64,000 nt of DNA from Vogesella indigofera (GCF_003633895.1 NZ_RBID01000015.1:248001-312000); one strand, 5' to 3'; counted from the stretch's first letter, positions 1 through 10,012 are shown. Made by a program: numbers and translations. The notes: generated by a model from the sequence alone, not told the origin.

Positions 1-778
1 TCTTGCTTTTTACCAGCCAAGGCACATCGGCATTGGCGCCATCGCCGTTGAGCACGGCAGTGTTGACCCTGGCACAAACGTTAAAAGCATCGCCGTTGCA
101 CTCGCCACCAGAGGCGATCGGTGACGTGCCAAGCGAACCATTCGCGCCGCCGTTCCAGCGGTAGGCCTTGATCTCGCTGACGCGGCCACCATTGGTAAAT
201 TCGGACACGATCAATACGTCGCCATCAGTGTGATTGCCGACGAATGAGGTTGTGCCGCTACCGGCAGGGCAGCTGACATCCGGGTCCTTGAGGAACCAGA
301 AACCGACATCCTTGGTACCGTCATTGGAGGCCACATCCAGAGCAAAGTAGACAATCAGGTGATTGTTTGGATTGATGTAGGCAACCGCGTAGGCATTGTT
401 GATATCAGTCTTGTCATTGACGTTGTTGGTCTTCTTGCACTGCCAGCCCGGGGTGATGTTCAGGGTATCCTTACTCCCGGTAGCGAACAGGCTGTTGTCG
501 TTGCTGGTGGCCGGAAAAAAGTCAACGACGAAGGTTGGCGAACTGAAGCCGCTAGGCAGCGACGCTTTCGGGGTGGCGCCGACAGCAGGGAGATTGCTGT
601 CAAAGACATCACTCCAGTCCGGCTTCTCTTGGGTGCCGCCCTTCATGTCGCCGTCAAGTTGGAAATAGGTTGCCGGGTTATCTGCTAAGGCGAACGGCGT
701 GATGCCCATGCCCATGACGCCCAGACAGCACAGGGCGAAGGCGGACAGCGCCTTTCTTAGCTTGGTTAATGAGAACAT
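1..778 (-). CDS. secreted protein of unknown function, N-terminal part (runs off the window)
   Basis: I do not recognise this gene. The minus-strand frame opens at ATG 778-776, six bases after a good GGAGG ribosome binding site (785-789), and stays open to base 1, so at least 259 codons are present and the C-terminus lies outside. The first 32 residues look like a signal peptide: basic start (MFSLTKLRKAL), long hydrophobic stretch, then ALA before DNPAT. The mature part is rich in Asn, Asp, Gly, Ser and Thr, with few Cys residues spaced far apart (CKKTNN, DVSCPAG, GECNGD, NVCAR). Such composition fits a large extracellular or surface protein with beta-rich domains. It stands alone, and the next gene (ahpF) ends about 550 bases upstream of its start on the same strand. 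The signal peptide is well supported; the function is open. Confidence 0.7.
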   Translation of the reverse strand, partial: MFSLTKLRKALSAFALCCLGVMGMGITPFALADNPATYFQLDGDMKGGTQEKPDWSDVFDSNLPAVGATPKASLPSGFSSPTFVVDFFPATSNDNSLFATGSKDTLNITPGWQCKKTNNVNDKTDINNAYAVAYINPNNHLIVYFALDVASNDGTKDVGFWFLKDPDVSCPAGSGTTSFVGNHTDGDVLIVSEFTNGGRVSEIKAYRWNGGANGSLGTSPIASGGECNGDAFNVCARVNTAVLNGDGANADVPWLVKSK

Positions 779-1253
779 TTTGTGCCTCCATTAGATCGCA
801 ATGTAGAGGCGGTTCCTGCCAAGGAATCGCACGCGTGATTCCCACCTCATGGCACGTGCCGATAACGTTCACACCGCATGGCTTCTTGCATGGAGGCGAT
901 TGCGCCAGCAAGCGCCGGCACCACCGCCAAAGCTCTATCGGTACTACACCTCGTCCTGACAATCCCAGACCGTGATGAAAGCCCTCCTCCCTGATGCCGG
1001 CTGGGTTTGCTACGCTTCATCGTAGGTTACAGTAAAAACAGATTCAAGCAACTGTTGAAAATATAACATCAGGAAAGCTGGCAGGAAAATCAGTATTGAT
1101 CAGCATTTTTGCGGCAGAAATCACCACGCGGAACGACGAAAAAGACAGTTGTGACTAGCGGCGGGCGCCACGAGCTGACCGCCGCGGCGGCTGGCCAGCC
1201 GCACGCGGGGTGCGCAATGCAGTATAGGCCGCGGTACGAGCGCCGGCACACGA
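779..1253. other. intergenic region, promoter side of the secreted-protein gene
   Basis: No gene is supported in this stretch. An A+T-rich block around 1022-1075 is the most likely place for the promoter of the minus-strand secreted-protein gene, but I could not assign -35 and -10 boxes with confidence. The open frames here lack ribosome sites and family resemblance. Confidence 0.4.
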
Positions 1254-1286
1254 CAAAAAGCCCCGCATCATCCGATACGGGGCTTG
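1254..1286 (-). terminator. Rho-independent terminator of ahpF
   Basis: Read on the minus strand, an 8-bp stem (AAGCCCCG/CGGGGCTT, 1258-1265 with 1278-1285) is followed directly by a run of T (the A run 1255-1259 on the plus strand). It lies about 45 bases after the ahpF stop and behind the uptake-type inverted repeat at 1300-1328, so ahpF has two stem-loops in a row at its 3' end. Confidence 0.8.
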
Positions 1287-1299
1287 CATCTGGGATGCC

Positions 1300-1328
1300 A
1301 AGGTTGGCCGCAGGCTGCGGCCAACCTT
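1300..1328. repeat. inverted pair of the GTTGGCCGCA motif (13-bp stem)
   Basis: AAGGTTGGCCGCA (1300-1312) and its exact reverse complement (1316-1328) are separated by three bases, giving a perfect 13-bp stem just after the ahpF stop codon. The arrangement is like the inverted DNA uptake sequences found behind genes in Neisseria. There is no T run, so it may help termination or protect mRNA ends rather than act alone. Confidence 0.75.
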
Positions 1329-1331
1329 GAC

Positions 1332-2906
1332 TCAGCTGGCGGACACGCCGCTGCGAATCAGGTGATCGAAGGCGCCGAGCGCGGCCTTGGCGCCCTCGCC
1401 CATGGCGATGATGATCTGCTTGTACGGCACGTCGGTCACGTCACCGGCGGCGAACACGCCGGGCACGGTGGTGTCCTGATGGCGGCCAACCAGGATCTCG
1501 CCACGGCTGGACAGCTCGACGCTGCCGCGCAGCCAGTCGGTGTTCGGCAGCAGGCCGATCTGCACGAAGATGCCCTCCAGTTCGATGTGGCGCGCCTCGC
1601 CGCTGACGCGATCGGTATAGGACAGGCCATTTACCTTGCTGCCGTCGCCGGTGACTTCGGTCGTCTGCGCCTGCAGGATGATGGTCACGTTGGGCAGGCT
1701 GCGCAATTTGTTCTGCAGCACCGCGTCGGCCCGCATCGCATCGCCGAATTCCAGCAGCGTCACGTGCGACACGATGCCCGCCAGATCGATGGCCGCTTCC
1801 ACGCCGGAGTTGCCGCCGCCAATCACCGCCACGCGCTTGCCCTTGAACAGCGGGCCGTCGCAGTGCGGGCAGTAGGCCACGCCCTTGTTGCGGTAGGCCT
1901 GTTCGCCCGGCACGTTCATTTCACGCCAACGGGCGCCGGTGGCGATGATCACGGTCTTGGCCTTCAGCGTGGCGCCGCTTTGCAGCTGGATTTCGGTGAG
2001 GCCGCTGGCACTTTCACTGGCCGCCACCAGCTTGCTGGCGCGCTGCAGGTTCATCACGTCCACGTCGTATTCCTTGACGTGCTGTTCCAGCGCCATCGCC
2101 AGTTTCGGGCCTTCGGTTTCCTGCACCGAGATGAAGTTCTCGATGCTCATGGTGTCCAGCACCTGGCCGCCGAAACGCTCCGCCACCACGCCGGTGCGGA
2201 TGCCCTTGCGGGCGGTGTAGATGGCCGCCGCGGCACCGGCCGGGCCACCGCCGACCACCAGTACGTCGAAGGCGTCTTTCTGGTCGATGTTGGCCGCATC
2301 GCGGGCGGCGGCGCCGGTGTCCAGCTTGGCGACGATTTCTTCCAGCCCCATGCGGCCCTGGCCGAACACTTCACCATTCAGGTACACGGTGGGCACCGAC
2401 ATGATCTGGCGGGCGTTCACCTCGTCCTGGAACAGCGCGCCGTCGATCATGGTGTGGCGGATGCCGGGGTTCAGCACCGCCATCAGGTTCAGCGCCTGCA
2501 CCACGTCCGGGCAGTTCTGGCACGACAGCGAGATATAGGTCTCGAAGGTGTATTCGCCGCTCAGGTCTTTCACCTGCTGGATCAGCGCCTGGCCGGCCTT
2601 GGACGGATGGCCGCCCACCTGCAGCAGCGCCAGCACCAGCGAGGTGAACTCGTGGCCCATCGGCACGCCGGCAAACTGCACGCGGCTGGCGGCATCGCCG
2701 TTGCGGCCAACAGTGAACGACGGCTGGCGCGCATCGTTACCGTCATAACGGGCGCTGACCTTGTCGGACAGCGTGGCGATGTCGGCGATCAGGCCGCGTA
2801 CTTCCTCGTCTTTCGGACCGTTGCCCAGCGAGGCCACCAGCTCGATCGGGTGCTGCAGGTTGGTCAGGTAAGCTTGCAGTTGCGTCTTGATATTGTTGTC
2901 CAGCAT
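1332..2906 (-). CDS. ahpF: alkyl hydroperoxide reductase subunit F
   Basis: Flavoprotein that passes electrons from NAD(P)H to the peroxidase AhpC, in the cytoplasm. The 524-residue length fits the family (about 520). The N-terminal thioredoxin-like module carries the CQNC pair (Cys129, Cys132). The FAD-binding GGGPAG motif is near residue 219, and the second redox pair CPHC (Cys346, Cys349) sits in the NAD-binding half. I chose ATG 2906, beginning [11 protein letters not shown], because AAGGAG precedes it at 2913-2918 and family members start there; the frame is open further upstream but without homology. ahpC lies upstream on the same strand, 484 bases away. That gap holds two repeat elements, so the two genes may not share one transcript. 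The gene ends in two stem-loops. Confidence 0.96.
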   Translation of the reverse strand: MLDNNIKTQLQAYLTNLQHPIELVASLGNGPKDEEVRGLIADIATLSDKVSARYDGNDARQPSFTVGRNGDAASRVQFAGVPMGHEFTSLVLALLQVGGHPSKAGQALIQQVKDLSGEYTFETYISLSCQNCPDVVQALNLMAVLNPGIRHTMIDGALFQDEVNARQIMSVPTVYLNGEVFGQGRMGLEEIVAKLDTGAAARDAANIDQKDAFDVLVVGGGPAGAAAAIYTARKGIRTGVVAERFGGQVLDTMSIENFISVQETEGPKLAMALEQHVKEYDVDVMNLQRASKLVAASESASGLTEIQLQSGATLKAKTVIIATGARWREMNVPGEQAYRNKGVAYCPHCDGPLFKGKRVAVIGGGNSGVEAAIDLAGIVSHVTLLEFGDAMRADAVLQNKLRSLPNVTIILQAQTTEVTGDGSKVNGLSYTDRVSGEARHIELEGIFVQIGLLPNTDWLRGSVELSSRGEILVGRHQDTTVPGVFAAGDVTDVPYKQIIIAMGEGAKAALGAFDHLIRSGVSAS

Positions 2907-2950
2907 GGTGTGCTCCTTGGTGTACGGGTACCCGGGAAAGCGGCCTCTAC

Positions 2951-3063
2951 GAGCCGCTAACAACACCCCTGATCCTGCGTTGCGCCTCCTTGCCGTACGA
3001 CGTGTACTGTCTGCGTCGGCGCGCCTTGGCTCAGGTTCTCTGCGAGGTGTTGTTCGTGGCGCT
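2951..3063. repeat. small intergenic repeat (family R2), copy 1
   Basis: About 113 bp with inverted ends (GCCGCTAACAACACC at one end, GGTGTTGTTCGTGGC at the other). It matches, in reverse orientation, the element at 10013-10136 almost base for base, including the core CAGACAGTACA...CGTACGGCAAG. It lies between ahpC and ahpF. Small size, inverted ends and lack of coding suggest a MITE-like non-autonomous element. Confidence 0.75.
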
Positions 3064-3390
3064 AAGGTTGGCCGCAAGCCGTTTTCCGGGGCACCCGGCA
3101 ATGAATGTCGGGTGTTGGGGAGTGTTTCTCCCACCTTGTTTCCGTCGATGATTCGGTCCGAGAGCGCGAAGGCCAGCCAGCGGGGGCGCAGACAGTACAT
3201 GGCGTACGGCAAGCCCCCGCGCCACGCCGCCGACAAAGCTATCTGGCCGAAGGGCGGCGAAAACGCAGCAAAGCGTCACGAGTGCCTGTCAGTGCGGTGC
3301 GGCCGCAGCGCAGGCACCGGAATGTACGTTGAGTACATGAGGATGCCGAGCAGCGCCCAAGCCGCAATCACGGGCACGCAGCAGCTTTGC
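3064..3390. other. rest of the ahpC-ahpF intergenic region
   Basis: Apart from one AAGGTTGGCCGCA motif (core 3067-3076) and a degenerate third R2 core near 3176-3226, I see no gene here. The ahpF promoter must lie in this region or in the R2 copy if ahpF is transcribed separately from ahpC. No clear terminator follows ahpC. Confidence 0.4.
3176..3226. repeat. degenerate R2 core between ahpC and ahpF
   Basis: The segment contains the R2 core (GCAGACAGTACA, then CGTACGGCAAG) flanked by GCGGGGGC and GCCCCCGC, which could fold into a hairpin. Only the middle of the element is conserved, in the opposite orientation to the full copy about 115 bases away, so it looks like a decayed or partial copy. 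Confidence 0.55.
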
Positions 3391-3954
3391 TTAGATCTTG
3401 CCTACCAGGTCCAGCGACGGTGCCAGCGTGGCATCGCCTTCTTTCCACTTGGCCGGGCACACTTCGCCCGGGTGCGCCGCCACGTACTGGGCCGCCTTGA
3501 TTTTGCGCAGCAGTTCGGAGGCATCGCGGCCGACGCCGCCGGCGCTGATTTCCACGATCTGGATCTTGCCTTCCGGATCGATCACGAAGGTGCCGCGATC
3601 GGCCAGACCGGCTTCCTCGATCAGCACGCCGAAGTTGCGCGAGATCAGGTGCGTCGGGTCGGCCAGCATCGGATACTGGATCTTCTTGATGGTGTCGGAG
3701 GTGTCGTGCCACGCTTTGTGGGTAAAGTGGGTGTCGGTGGACACCGAGTAGATTTCCACGCCCATATCACGGAACTGCGGATACAGGTCAGCCAGGTCGC
3801 CCAGTTCGGTCGGGCACACGAAGGTGAAGTCGGCCGGGTAGAAGAACACCACCGACCACTTGCCCAGCAGCGTCTGGTCAGTCACGTCGATAAACTGGCC
3901 GTTGTGGAAGGCTTTGCTGGCAAACGGTTTGATCTGGCTGTTGATGATGGACAT
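3391..3954 (-). CDS. ahpC: alkyl hydroperoxide reductase subunit C (peroxiredoxin)
   Basis: Typical 2-Cys peroxiredoxin of 187 residues that reduces hydrogen peroxide, alkyl peroxides and peroxynitrite and is recycled by AhpF. The peroxidatic cysteine is Cys47 in FVCPTE, and the resolving cysteine is Cys166 in EVCPAKW near the C-terminus. The start at 3954 ([11 protein letters not shown]) has an AAGGAG site at 3961-3966 and matches the family start; the 15 extra codons upstream are not needed. ahpF follows on the same strand. The A+T-rich stretch 4005-4060 upstream, shared with the divergent lipocalin gene, should hold the promoter. It contains a short inverted repeat (CAATTCCAATTG), but I could not fit a full OxyR site to it. 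Confidence 0.97.
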   Translation of the reverse strand: MSIINSQIKPFASKAFHNGQFIDVTDQTLLGKWSVVFFYPADFTFVCPTELGDLADLYPQFRDMGVEIYSVSTDTHFTHKAWHDTSDTIKKIQYPMLADPTHLISRNFGVLIEEAGLADRGTFVIDPEGKIQIVEISAGGVGRDASELLRKIKAAQYVAAHPGEVCPAKWKEGDATLAPSLDLVGKI

Positions 3955-4120
3955 GCTTCGCTCCTTGAATGGGTTAGTCGTTGTCGACGGATGGATCATG
4001 CCGCATTACGATAGCCAATTCCAATTGAATGTCTTTTTCAGATAGTTTTATTTTCTTTATCACGCCATTGCCGCGCCCAACATCGGTCGCGCGGCTGGCC
4101 AGCCCGCCGGGAACCCGCCC

Positions 4121-4684
4121 ATGAAAAAGACCCTTGTTACCGCCCTGCTGTGTCTTGCCACCCTGCCGGCCTGCGCCAGCCCGCAGCCGGCGGGCATTGC
4201 CGGCGACGGCCGCCTGCAAACCATTGCCGCGCTGGATGTGCCGCGCTACATGGGCACCTGGTACGAGATCGCCCGCTTTCCCAACTGGTTTCAGCAAAAG
4301 TGCGTCGCCAATGCCAGCGCCCGTTACCGGCTGCAGGCGGACGGCACGGTGACGGTGGACAATCGCTGCCGGCTGGCCAATGGCGACATCAGCAGCGCCA
4401 GCGGCAGCGCGCGGCAAATCGGCGGCGCCAGCTCGCCAAAGCTGCAGGTGCGCTTCGCGCCGGCCTGGCTGTCATGGTTGCCGTGGGTGTGGGGGGATTA
4501 CTGGGTGATCGATCTGGACGAGGACTACCAGCTGGTCGCCGTCAGCGAGCCGAAGCGCGACTACCTGTGGGTGCTGGCGCGCAGCCGCAGCGTGGCGCCG
4601 GCCGCCTACGCCGCGCTGCTGGCCCGGCTGCGGCAGCAGGGCTTTGACACCGGCAAGCTGCAGCGCACGCCGCAGCTCGACTGA
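4121..4684 (+). CDS. blc: lipocalin family protein, probable outer-membrane lipoprotein
   Basis: Bacterial lipocalin of 187 residues, similar in length to E. coli Blc, a membrane-attached carrier of fatty acids or lysophospholipids. The first 18 residues form a signal sequence ending LPAC, a plausible lipobox with Cys18 as lipid site. The lipocalin signature follows at about residues 45-55 (YMGTWYEIARFPNWF, with the invariant G-x-W). Later motifs fit the beta-barrel (YRLQADGTVTVDNRC; WVIDLDEDYQLVAVSEPKRDYLWVLAR). It is divergent from ahpC, with about 170 bases between the two starts, and faces the chemoreceptor gene tail to tail. Family membership is firm; the ligand is unknown. Confidence 0.9.
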   Translation: MKKTLVTALLCLATLPACASPQPAGIAGDGRLQTIAALDVPRYMGTWYEIARFPNWFQQKCVANASARYRLQADGTVTVDNRCRLANGDISSASGSARQIGGASSPKLQVRFAPAWLSWLPWVWGDYWVIDLDEDYQLVAVSEPKRDYLWVLARSRSVAPAAYAALLARLRQQGFDTGKLQRTPQLD

Positions 4685-4712
4685 ACGGCCGCCGCGGCGG
4701 CGCGGCGCCGGC

Positions 4713-6029
4713 TCACGACTTGAGGTAGGTAAAGCGGCCGATGGCTTCCACCACCGCGTGGGCGCCGTCGCGGATCTGCGCGATGGTGCTGCCGGCGCGC
4801 TGCGTCAGCGTCACACTGTGCTGCGCCTGTTGCAGGATCTGCGCCATGCTTTGCACCGCACTGCCGGTCTGTTGCTGGATGTCGCCGACCATGGCGGCAA
4901 TCTCGGTGGTCGACGCGGTGGTGCGCTCGGCCAGCTTGCGCACCTCGTCGGCCACCACCGCGAAGCCGCGCCCGGTCTCGCCGGCCCGCGCCGCCTCGAT
5001 CGCCGCGTTCAGCGCCAAGAGGTTGGTCTGGTCGGCGATGTCCTTGATGGTCTGCACGATGGAGGTGATCTGCAGCGAGCGCGCGCCCAGCTGCTGCACC
5101 GTGTGGCTGGCCGCCTCGATGCTGCCGGCCATCTGCCGGATCTCCTCCACGCTCTGGCTGATGCCGGCCACGCCGCTGTCCGACCAGTCCAGCGTCTGCC
5201 GTGACGAGCTGTAGGCAAACTGGGCGCTGTCGCGCTCCTGCTGCACCTGCTCGACGCGGGCGCTGATGTCGGTGGCGAACTTGATCACGCTGACCACCTG
5301 CTGGTTTTCGTCCAGCACCGGGTTGTAGCTGGCCTCCAGCCACACCGTGCGGCCGTCGTGGTGGCGGCGCCGGATCTGGCCGGCGAAGAACTCGCCGCGG
5401 CGCAGGCGCTGCCACAGCTGCTCGTACTCGGCGCTGTCGCCGAACTCGCGCTCGCACAGCAGGCGGTGATGCTGGCCGCGCAGCTGCTCCAGGCGGTAGC
5501 CCATGGTGCGCAGGAAGTTGTCGTTGGCGCCGACGATGGTCCCGTCGGGGCGGAATTCGATGGTCGCCATCGCGCGATCCAGCGCCTGCAGCACCGAGCG
5601 GTTGTGCGCCGCCTCGCGCACGCGGGCGGTGATGTCGGTTGCAAACTTCACATAGCCGCTGATGTGGCCGGCGGCGTCGACAACCGGGCTGTACGTCGCC
5701 TCCAGCCACACCACCCCGCCTGCGGCGGTAACGCGCTGCACCTTGCCCTGGAACGGCTCACCGCGCTGCAACCGCGCCCAGAACTGCGCGTAATCACGGC
5801 TGGCGACATCGTCGCTGGCACAGAACAGGCTGTGCGGCTGGCCGAGAATATCGCCGAGCTGGCGGTAACCCAGCGTGTCCAGAAAGTTCTGGTTGGCCGC
5901 CACCACCCTGCGCTCTGCATCGAAATGGACGCTGGCAAAGGAACGCTCCAGCGCGCTGGCAATCGCCTGCTGGGTGCGCAGCTGCTGTTGCAGCTCGCCG
6001 ATCTGCTGTTTGAGCCGGGTATTGAACAT
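4713..6029 (-). CDS. soluble methyl-accepting chemotaxis protein with two PAS domains (BdlA/Aer-like)
   Basis: Protein of 438 residues with no membrane segment. A short coiled-coil start ([15 protein letters not shown]) is followed by two PAS domains at about residues 20-135 and 140-260. Each ends in the PAC-type sequence VKFATDI or IKFATDI. The C-terminal chemoreceptor signalling hairpin carries the conserved tip [20 protein letters not shown]. The build (PAS-PAS-MCP, cytoplasmic, about 420-440 residues) is that of BdlA, the biofilm-dispersal sensor of Pseudomonas; Aer-type redox sensing through a PAS-bound cofactor is the other likely role. No CheR-docking pentapeptide is seen. The start at 6029 is preceded by a good promoter-like sequence about 50-75 bases upstream. 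It is a single gene. Confidence 0.92.
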   Translation of the reverse strand: MFNTRLKQQIGELQQQLRTQQAIASALERSFASVHFDAERRVVAANQNFLDTLGYRQLGDILGQPHSLFCASDDVASRDYAQFWARLQRGEPFQGKVQRVTAAGGVVWLEATYSPVVDAAGHISGYVKFATDITARVREAAHNRSVLQALDRAMATIEFRPDGTIVGANDNFLRTMGYRLEQLRGQHHRLLCEREFGDSAEYEQLWQRLRRGEFFAGQIRRRHHDGRTVWLEASYNPVLDENQQVVSVIKFATDISARVEQVQQERDSAQFAYSSSRQTLDWSDSGVAGISQSVEEIRQMAGSIEAASHTVQQLGARSLQITSIVQTIKDIADQTNLLALNAAIEAARAGETGRGFAVVADEVRKLAERTTASTTEIAAMVGDIQQQTGSAVQSMAQILQQAQHSVTLTQRAGSTIAQIRDGAHAVVEAIGRFTYLKS

Positions 6030-6076
6030 GGCGTTTTCTCGTGGTGGCGAACGGGTTATCGTAATTTTGTATAGTT

Positions 6077-6105
6077 ATTGTATTGTACAAATTACTTATT
6101 TACAA
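6077..6105 (-). promoter_or_regulatory. candidate sigma-70 promoter of the PAS-MCP gene
   Basis: On the minus strand TTGTAA (6105-6100) and TACAAT (6082-6077) are separated by 17 bases. This lies inside a very A+T-rich block and about 48 bases before the start codon. Spacing and -10 quality are good; the -35 box is moderate. Confidence 0.5.
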
Positions 6106-6477
6106 AAAATTGTAGTCGTTTGATTACGCATCGCAGCGACACAACTCGCTAGCGTGACTTATCGAGATGGCCAGTTATTACACACATACCGCTGAGAGCC
6201 GCGCTGGCACTGATGCTGCGCCTTGCGGCCACCCCTGGCACGCGCGGCGACGCGGTCTGCACACCGGCCACCGGCGTGGCAATCCTGCCAATGCGGCAGC
6301 GGCGCGACTGAGGGTGGCGGCAGCTGTTATAGATTGTTATCATCGCGCGCGCTGATTTATCACAAAGATTCATAAAATAAAGTGCGAACGCGGCACCCCC
6401 AACACACCCCACCCGACCCCGGCAACGCCAGGCGGCCAGCAGAGTCGCCGCGTTGCCCCGTTATCAGAGGAATACCC
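6106..6477. other. intergenic region between two divergent chemoreceptor genes
   Basis: No gene is supported. A+T-rich patches at about 6325-6385 probably hold the promoter of the plus-strand chemoreceptor; I found no convincing sigma-28 box there. The short frames in this stretch lack ribosome sites. Confidence 0.4.
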
Positions 6478-8364
6478 ATGTCGTTAAAACAGCGACTCCT
6501 GTTTTTTGTCGCCATCCTGCTGGCGATTGCCATCGCGGTGCTGTCCGCCCTTGCCTACCAGCGCATGCGCAGCGAGATCATCCACGGCGTGCAGCAGGAG
6601 CTGGACGCCGCCATCGCCGGCAACAGTGAGGCACTCGGCCGCTGGCTGGCCCAGCGCCGCGACGCCATCCAGGCGACGGCCAACCGCCTCGGCGATGTCG
6701 ATGCCAGCGCGCCGTACCCGTTCCTGCAACAGGGCAAGGACGCCGGTGGTTTCGACCAGACCTTTGCCGGCTATACCGACAAGGCGATGCGCTACCACAC
6801 GCCTGACAAGCTGCCGGCCGACGGCTACGACCCGACCGCGCGGCCGTGGTACCAGCTGGCCAGCGCGCAAAAAGGCGTTGCCATCACCGCGCCCTACGTG
6901 TTCAGCAGCACGCAGAAGCTGGGCGTGACCGTGGCCAGCCCGATCCTGCGCGGCGGCGCGCAACTCGGCGTGGTCGGCGGCGACATCGCGCTGGACGGGC
7001 TGACCGCGGTGGTAAAGGCGATCAAGCTGCGCGGCGACGGTTACGCTTTTCTGGTCACGCGCGACGGCAAGATCGTCAGCCACCCGGCGGCCGATTCCAC
7101 CCTCAAGCCGGTGGCCGAGGTGATGCCGGGCTTTGACGCCGCGCTGGTCAGCGCCGCCGGCAACAGCCCGACGCTGCATGAAGTGGAGATCGACGGCCGC
7201 AGCCACTACGCCGAGGTAGCCAGCATCGCCGGCAGCGACTGGGTGCTGGGCACGGTGGTGGAGAAGGACGTGATGCTGGCCCCGCTGAACCAGCTGCTGC
7301 TGACGCTGGTGCTGGCCGGGCTGCTGGTGGCGGTAGCCGGCATCGTGCTGGCCAACTTCGCCCTCACCCGCCTGCTGGCCAGCCTGGTGCGGCTGCGCGA
7401 TGCGTTGCTGGATGTCGCCAGCGGCGACGGCGACCTGACCCACCAGCTGAGCGTGGACAAGCAGGACGAGATCGGCCAGACCGCCGAGGCGTTCAACCGC
7501 TTCATCCGCAGCCTGCGGCAGATGTTCCTGGAAGTGCGCGAGCACTCGGTGTCGCTCAACGGCGGCATCGACGCGCTGAACGGCATCACCCGCCAGCTGG
7601 CCAGCGATTCGCAGCAGCAGGCCGACGCCTCCAGCGCCACCGCCGCCACCATCGAACAGATCACCGTCAGCATCAACCACATCGCCGGCAACGCCACCTC
7701 GGCGGAAGAGGTGGTGGTGCAGACCGGGCAGACCTCGCGCCAATCGGCGCAGGCGGTGGGCGAGCTGGCCGGCGGCATCGAGCGCATCGCCGGCCAGGTC
7801 GGCCAGCTGGCCACCACCCTCGGCGCGCTGGGGCAGCGCTCGGCGCAGATGGACCAGATCATCAACGTGATCAAGGACATCGCCGACCAGACCAACCTGC
7901 TGGCGCTGAACGCGGCGATCGAGGCGGCGCGCGCCGGCGAGACCGGACGCGGCTTCGCGGTGGTGGCCGACGAGGTGCGCAAGCTGGCCGAGCGCACCGG
8001 CAAGGCCACGGTGGAGATCGGCGCGCTGATCGATGCCACCCACCACGACGTGGAATCGGCGCTGGGCGACATGGAGCACACCCGTGAATCGGTACAGCAC
8101 GGGGTCAGCGCCTCGCGCCAGGTCGCCGGGCAGATGGCCGGCATCGAGGACGAGGTGTCGCGCGTGGTGCTGACCATCCGCGACATCGCCGACGCCACCC
8201 GCGAGCAGTCGATCGCCACCACCGACATGGCCCGCGCGGCGGAGACCGCCAACCACATGGCGATCGAAACCGACCAGGCGGTGCAAAGCGCCACCCGCAC
8301 CGTGAACGAGCTGCACCAGTTGTCCAACCACCTGCACGACATGGTGGCGCGCTTCCGCCTCTGA
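6478..8364 (+). CDS. methyl-accepting chemotaxis protein with dCache sensor domain
   Basis: Transmembrane chemoreceptor of 628 residues. Membrane segment 1 covers about residues 7-28. A periplasmic double Cache domain of about 240 residues follows (features [25 protein letters not shown]), then membrane segment 2 (about 270-300), a HAMP domain and the signalling hairpin with [20 protein letters not shown]. dCache receptors usually sense amino acids or other small organic solutes. The start [10 protein letters not shown] at 6478 puts the signal anchor at the N-terminus and has AGAGGAA eight bases upstream; a start 32 codons earlier would add a proline-rich tail with no homology. It ends in a strong terminator built from an uptake-type inverted repeat. 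Confidence 0.94.
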   Translation: MSLKQRLLFFVAILLAIAIAVLSALAYQRMRSEIIHGVQQELDAAIAGNSEALGRWLAQRRDAIQATANRLGDVDASAPYPFLQQGKDAGGFDQTFAGYTDKAMRYHTPDKLPADGYDPTARPWYQLASAQKGVAITAPYVFSSTQKLGVTVASPILRGGAQLGVVGGDIALDGLTAVVKAIKLRGDGYAFLVTRDGKIVSHPAADSTLKPVAEVMPGFDAALVSAAGNSPTLHEVEIDGRSHYAEVASIAGSDWVLGTVVEKDVMLAPLNQLLLTLVLAGLLVAVAGIVLANFALTRLLASLVRLRDALLDVASGDGDLTHQLSVDKQDEIGQTAEAFNRFIRSLRQMFLEVREHSVSLNGGIDALNGITRQLASDSQQQADASSATAATIEQITVSINHIAGNATSAEEVVVQTGQTSRQSAQAVGELAGGIERIAGQVGQLATTLGALGQRSAQMDQIINVIKDIADQTNLLALNAAIEAARAGETGRGFAVVADEVRKLAERTGKATVEIGALIDATHHDVESALGDMEHTRESVQHGVSASRQVAGQMAGIEDEVSRVVLTIRDIADATREQSIATTDMARAAETANHMAIETDQAVQSATRTVNELHQLSNHLHDMVARFRL

Positions 8365-8383
8365 GCGGTGTTTGCGCCATGAC

Positions 8384-8424
8384 AAGGTTGGCCGCAGCGT
8401 CCGCGCTGCGGCCAACCTTTTTGT
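8384..8424 (+). terminator. Rho-independent terminator made from an inverted GTTGGCCGCA pair
   Basis: A perfect 16-bp stem (8384-8399 with 8404-8419) with a four-base loop is followed at once by TTTTTG. Both arms contain AAGGTTGGCCGCA. It lies 20 bases behind the chemoreceptor stop codon and is the clearest case here of the dispersed motif forming a terminator. Confidence 0.92.
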
Positions 8425-8613
8425 TTGTTCCCCTCACCGCGGCCGGCACCGGCGCCGCTCCTGCCCATCGGCCCCGGAACCGCCGGCCGGTGCCTGCCCT
8501 CGCAAATCGGCGCCACCACGCGCGGCAACTCACTATATATAAGAGAGAACTGCCGCGCCGTCCCCACTGCGCGACGCCCTGCCACCAGCGCCCCAGCGGC
8601 ACAGGAAACGCTC

Positions 8614-9972
8614 ATGCACCTCACCTTTCTCGGCGCCGCCGGCACCGTCACCGGCAGCAAGTACCTGCTGGAATGCGGCGGCCGCAAGATCCTGCTCGAC
8701 TGCGGCCTGTTCCAGGGCTACAAGCAGCTGCGGCTGCGCAACTGGGCCGGGTTGCCGTTCGCCCCGGCCGACCTCGACGCGGTGGTGCTCAGCCACGCCC
8801 ACCTCGACCACAGCGGCTACCTGCCGGCGCTGGTGCGCGACGGCTTTCGCGGCCCGGTATACGCCACCGAAGCCAGCTGCGAGCTGGCGGCGATCCTGCT
8901 ACCCGACAGCGGCTACCTGCTGGAAGAGGAAGCCGAATACGCCAACCGCCGCGGCTACTCCAAGCACCAGCCGGCACTGCCGCTGTACACCGAGGCCGAC
9001 GCCGAACGCGCACTGGCCTACCTGCGGCCGCTGCCGTTCAACCAGCGCCGCGAAATCTTCCCCGACATCCAGCTGCTGCTGCGCCCGGCCGGCCACATCC
9101 TCGGCGCCGCCACCGTCACCATCGAGGCCGAAGGCAAGACCCTGGTCTGCTCCGGCGACCTCGGCCGCCAGCACGATCCGATCATGCTGCCGCCGCAACC
9201 GGTGCCGCACGCCGACTACCTGCTGGTGGAATCCACCTACGGCGACCGTAGCCACCCCGCCACCGCGGTGGCCGATGTGCTGGCCGAGGTCATCAACCGC
9301 ACCATCGGCCGCCACGGCATCACCGTGATCCCGTCCTTTGCCGTCGCCCGCGCCCAGCTGCTGATGTACTACATCTACAAGCTGAAACAGAGCGGCCGCA
9401 TCCCGCAAAAACTGCCGGTGTACATCAACAGCCCGATGGCCAGCGACGTCACCGCGCTGTACCAGCAGTTCCGCCAACTGCACAAGCTGTCGGAAAGCGA
9501 GTGCGAAGGCATGTGCCGCGTCGCCCACATCGTGCGCTCGGTCGACGAATCCAAGCGCCTGAACCAGACCAAAGAGCCGGCTATCATCATCGCCGCCAGC
9601 GGCATGGCCACCGGCGGCCGGGTGCTGCACCACCTGAAGGCGTTCGCGCCCAATCCGCGCAACACGCTGCTGTTTTCCGGCTTCCAAGCCGGCGGCACCC
9701 GCGGCGCGCTGATCGTGGCCGGCGCCGACTCGGTACGGATCCACGGCCAGGACGTGCCGATCAATGCCGAAGTGGTGGCGCTGGACCACCTGTCCGCCCA
9801 CGCCGACAGCAACGAGATCCTGCAGTGGCTGACAGGCTTCAGCAGCGCACCGCAACAGGTATTCGTGATCCACGGCGAACCGGCCGCCGCCGACGCACTG
9901 CGCCGCCGCATCAGCCTGGAGCTGCACTGGCACGCGACGGTGCCGGAACACCAGCAGCGCGTTGCGTTGTAG
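8614..9972 (+). CDS. MBL-fold metallo-hydrolase with beta-CASP and RNA-specificity domains
   Basis: Protein of 452 residues of the CPSF/RNase J-like ribonuclease group. The metallo-beta-lactamase core has the metal-binding motif SHAHLDHSGYLP at about residues 60-70. The beta-CASP insertion follows (FAVARAQLLMYYIYKL; GMATGGRVLHHL), and the C-terminal RNA-metabolising motif contains HLSAHAD and VFVIHGE. Family members are zinc-dependent nucleases, but the cellular substrate of this bacterial subgroup is not established. The start at 8614 (MHLTFLGAAGTVTGS) has AGGAAA upstream and matches the family start; the open frame further upstream is unrelated in character. It is a single gene, followed by two repeat elements. 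Confidence 0.9.
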   Translation: MHLTFLGAAGTVTGSKYLLECGGRKILLDCGLFQGYKQLRLRNWAGLPFAPADLDAVVLSHAHLDHSGYLPALVRDGFRGPVYATEASCELAAILLPDSGYLLEEEAEYANRRGYSKHQPALPLYTEADAERALAYLRPLPFNQRREIFPDIQLLLRPAGHILGAATVTIEAEGKTLVCSGDLGRQHDPIMLPPQPVPHADYLLVESTYGDRSHPATAVADVLAEVINRTIGRHGITVIPSFAVARAQLLMYYIYKLKQSGRIPQKLPVYINSPMASDVTALYQQFRQLHKLSESECEGMCRVAHIVRSVDESKRLNQTKEPAIIIAASGMATGGRVLHHLKAFAPNPRNTLLFSGFQAGGTRGALIVAGADSVRIHGQDVPINAEVVALDHLSAHADSNEILQWLTGFSSAPQQVFVIHGEPAAADALRRRISLELHWHATVPEHQQRVAL

Positions 9973-10012
9973 CGGCACCGGGCGCGGCGGCGGCGAGATG
10001 CCGTTTGTCGGT

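Noticed and set aside
1284-2960. Long plus-strand open frame opposite ahpF
   Set aside because: His/Gln/Ala/Gly-rich composition typical of the antisense of a G+C-rich gene, with no family resemblance. The minus-strand ahpF is certain.
4005-4060. OxyR binding site upstream of ahpC
   Set aside because: Two ATAG elements are present but 31 bases apart, which does not fit the four-element OxyR pattern with 11-base steps. A site may exist but I cannot show it.
6484-8415. Minus-strand open frames opposite the dCache chemoreceptor
   Set aside because: Shadow of a firmly identified gene, with composition unlike a real protein.
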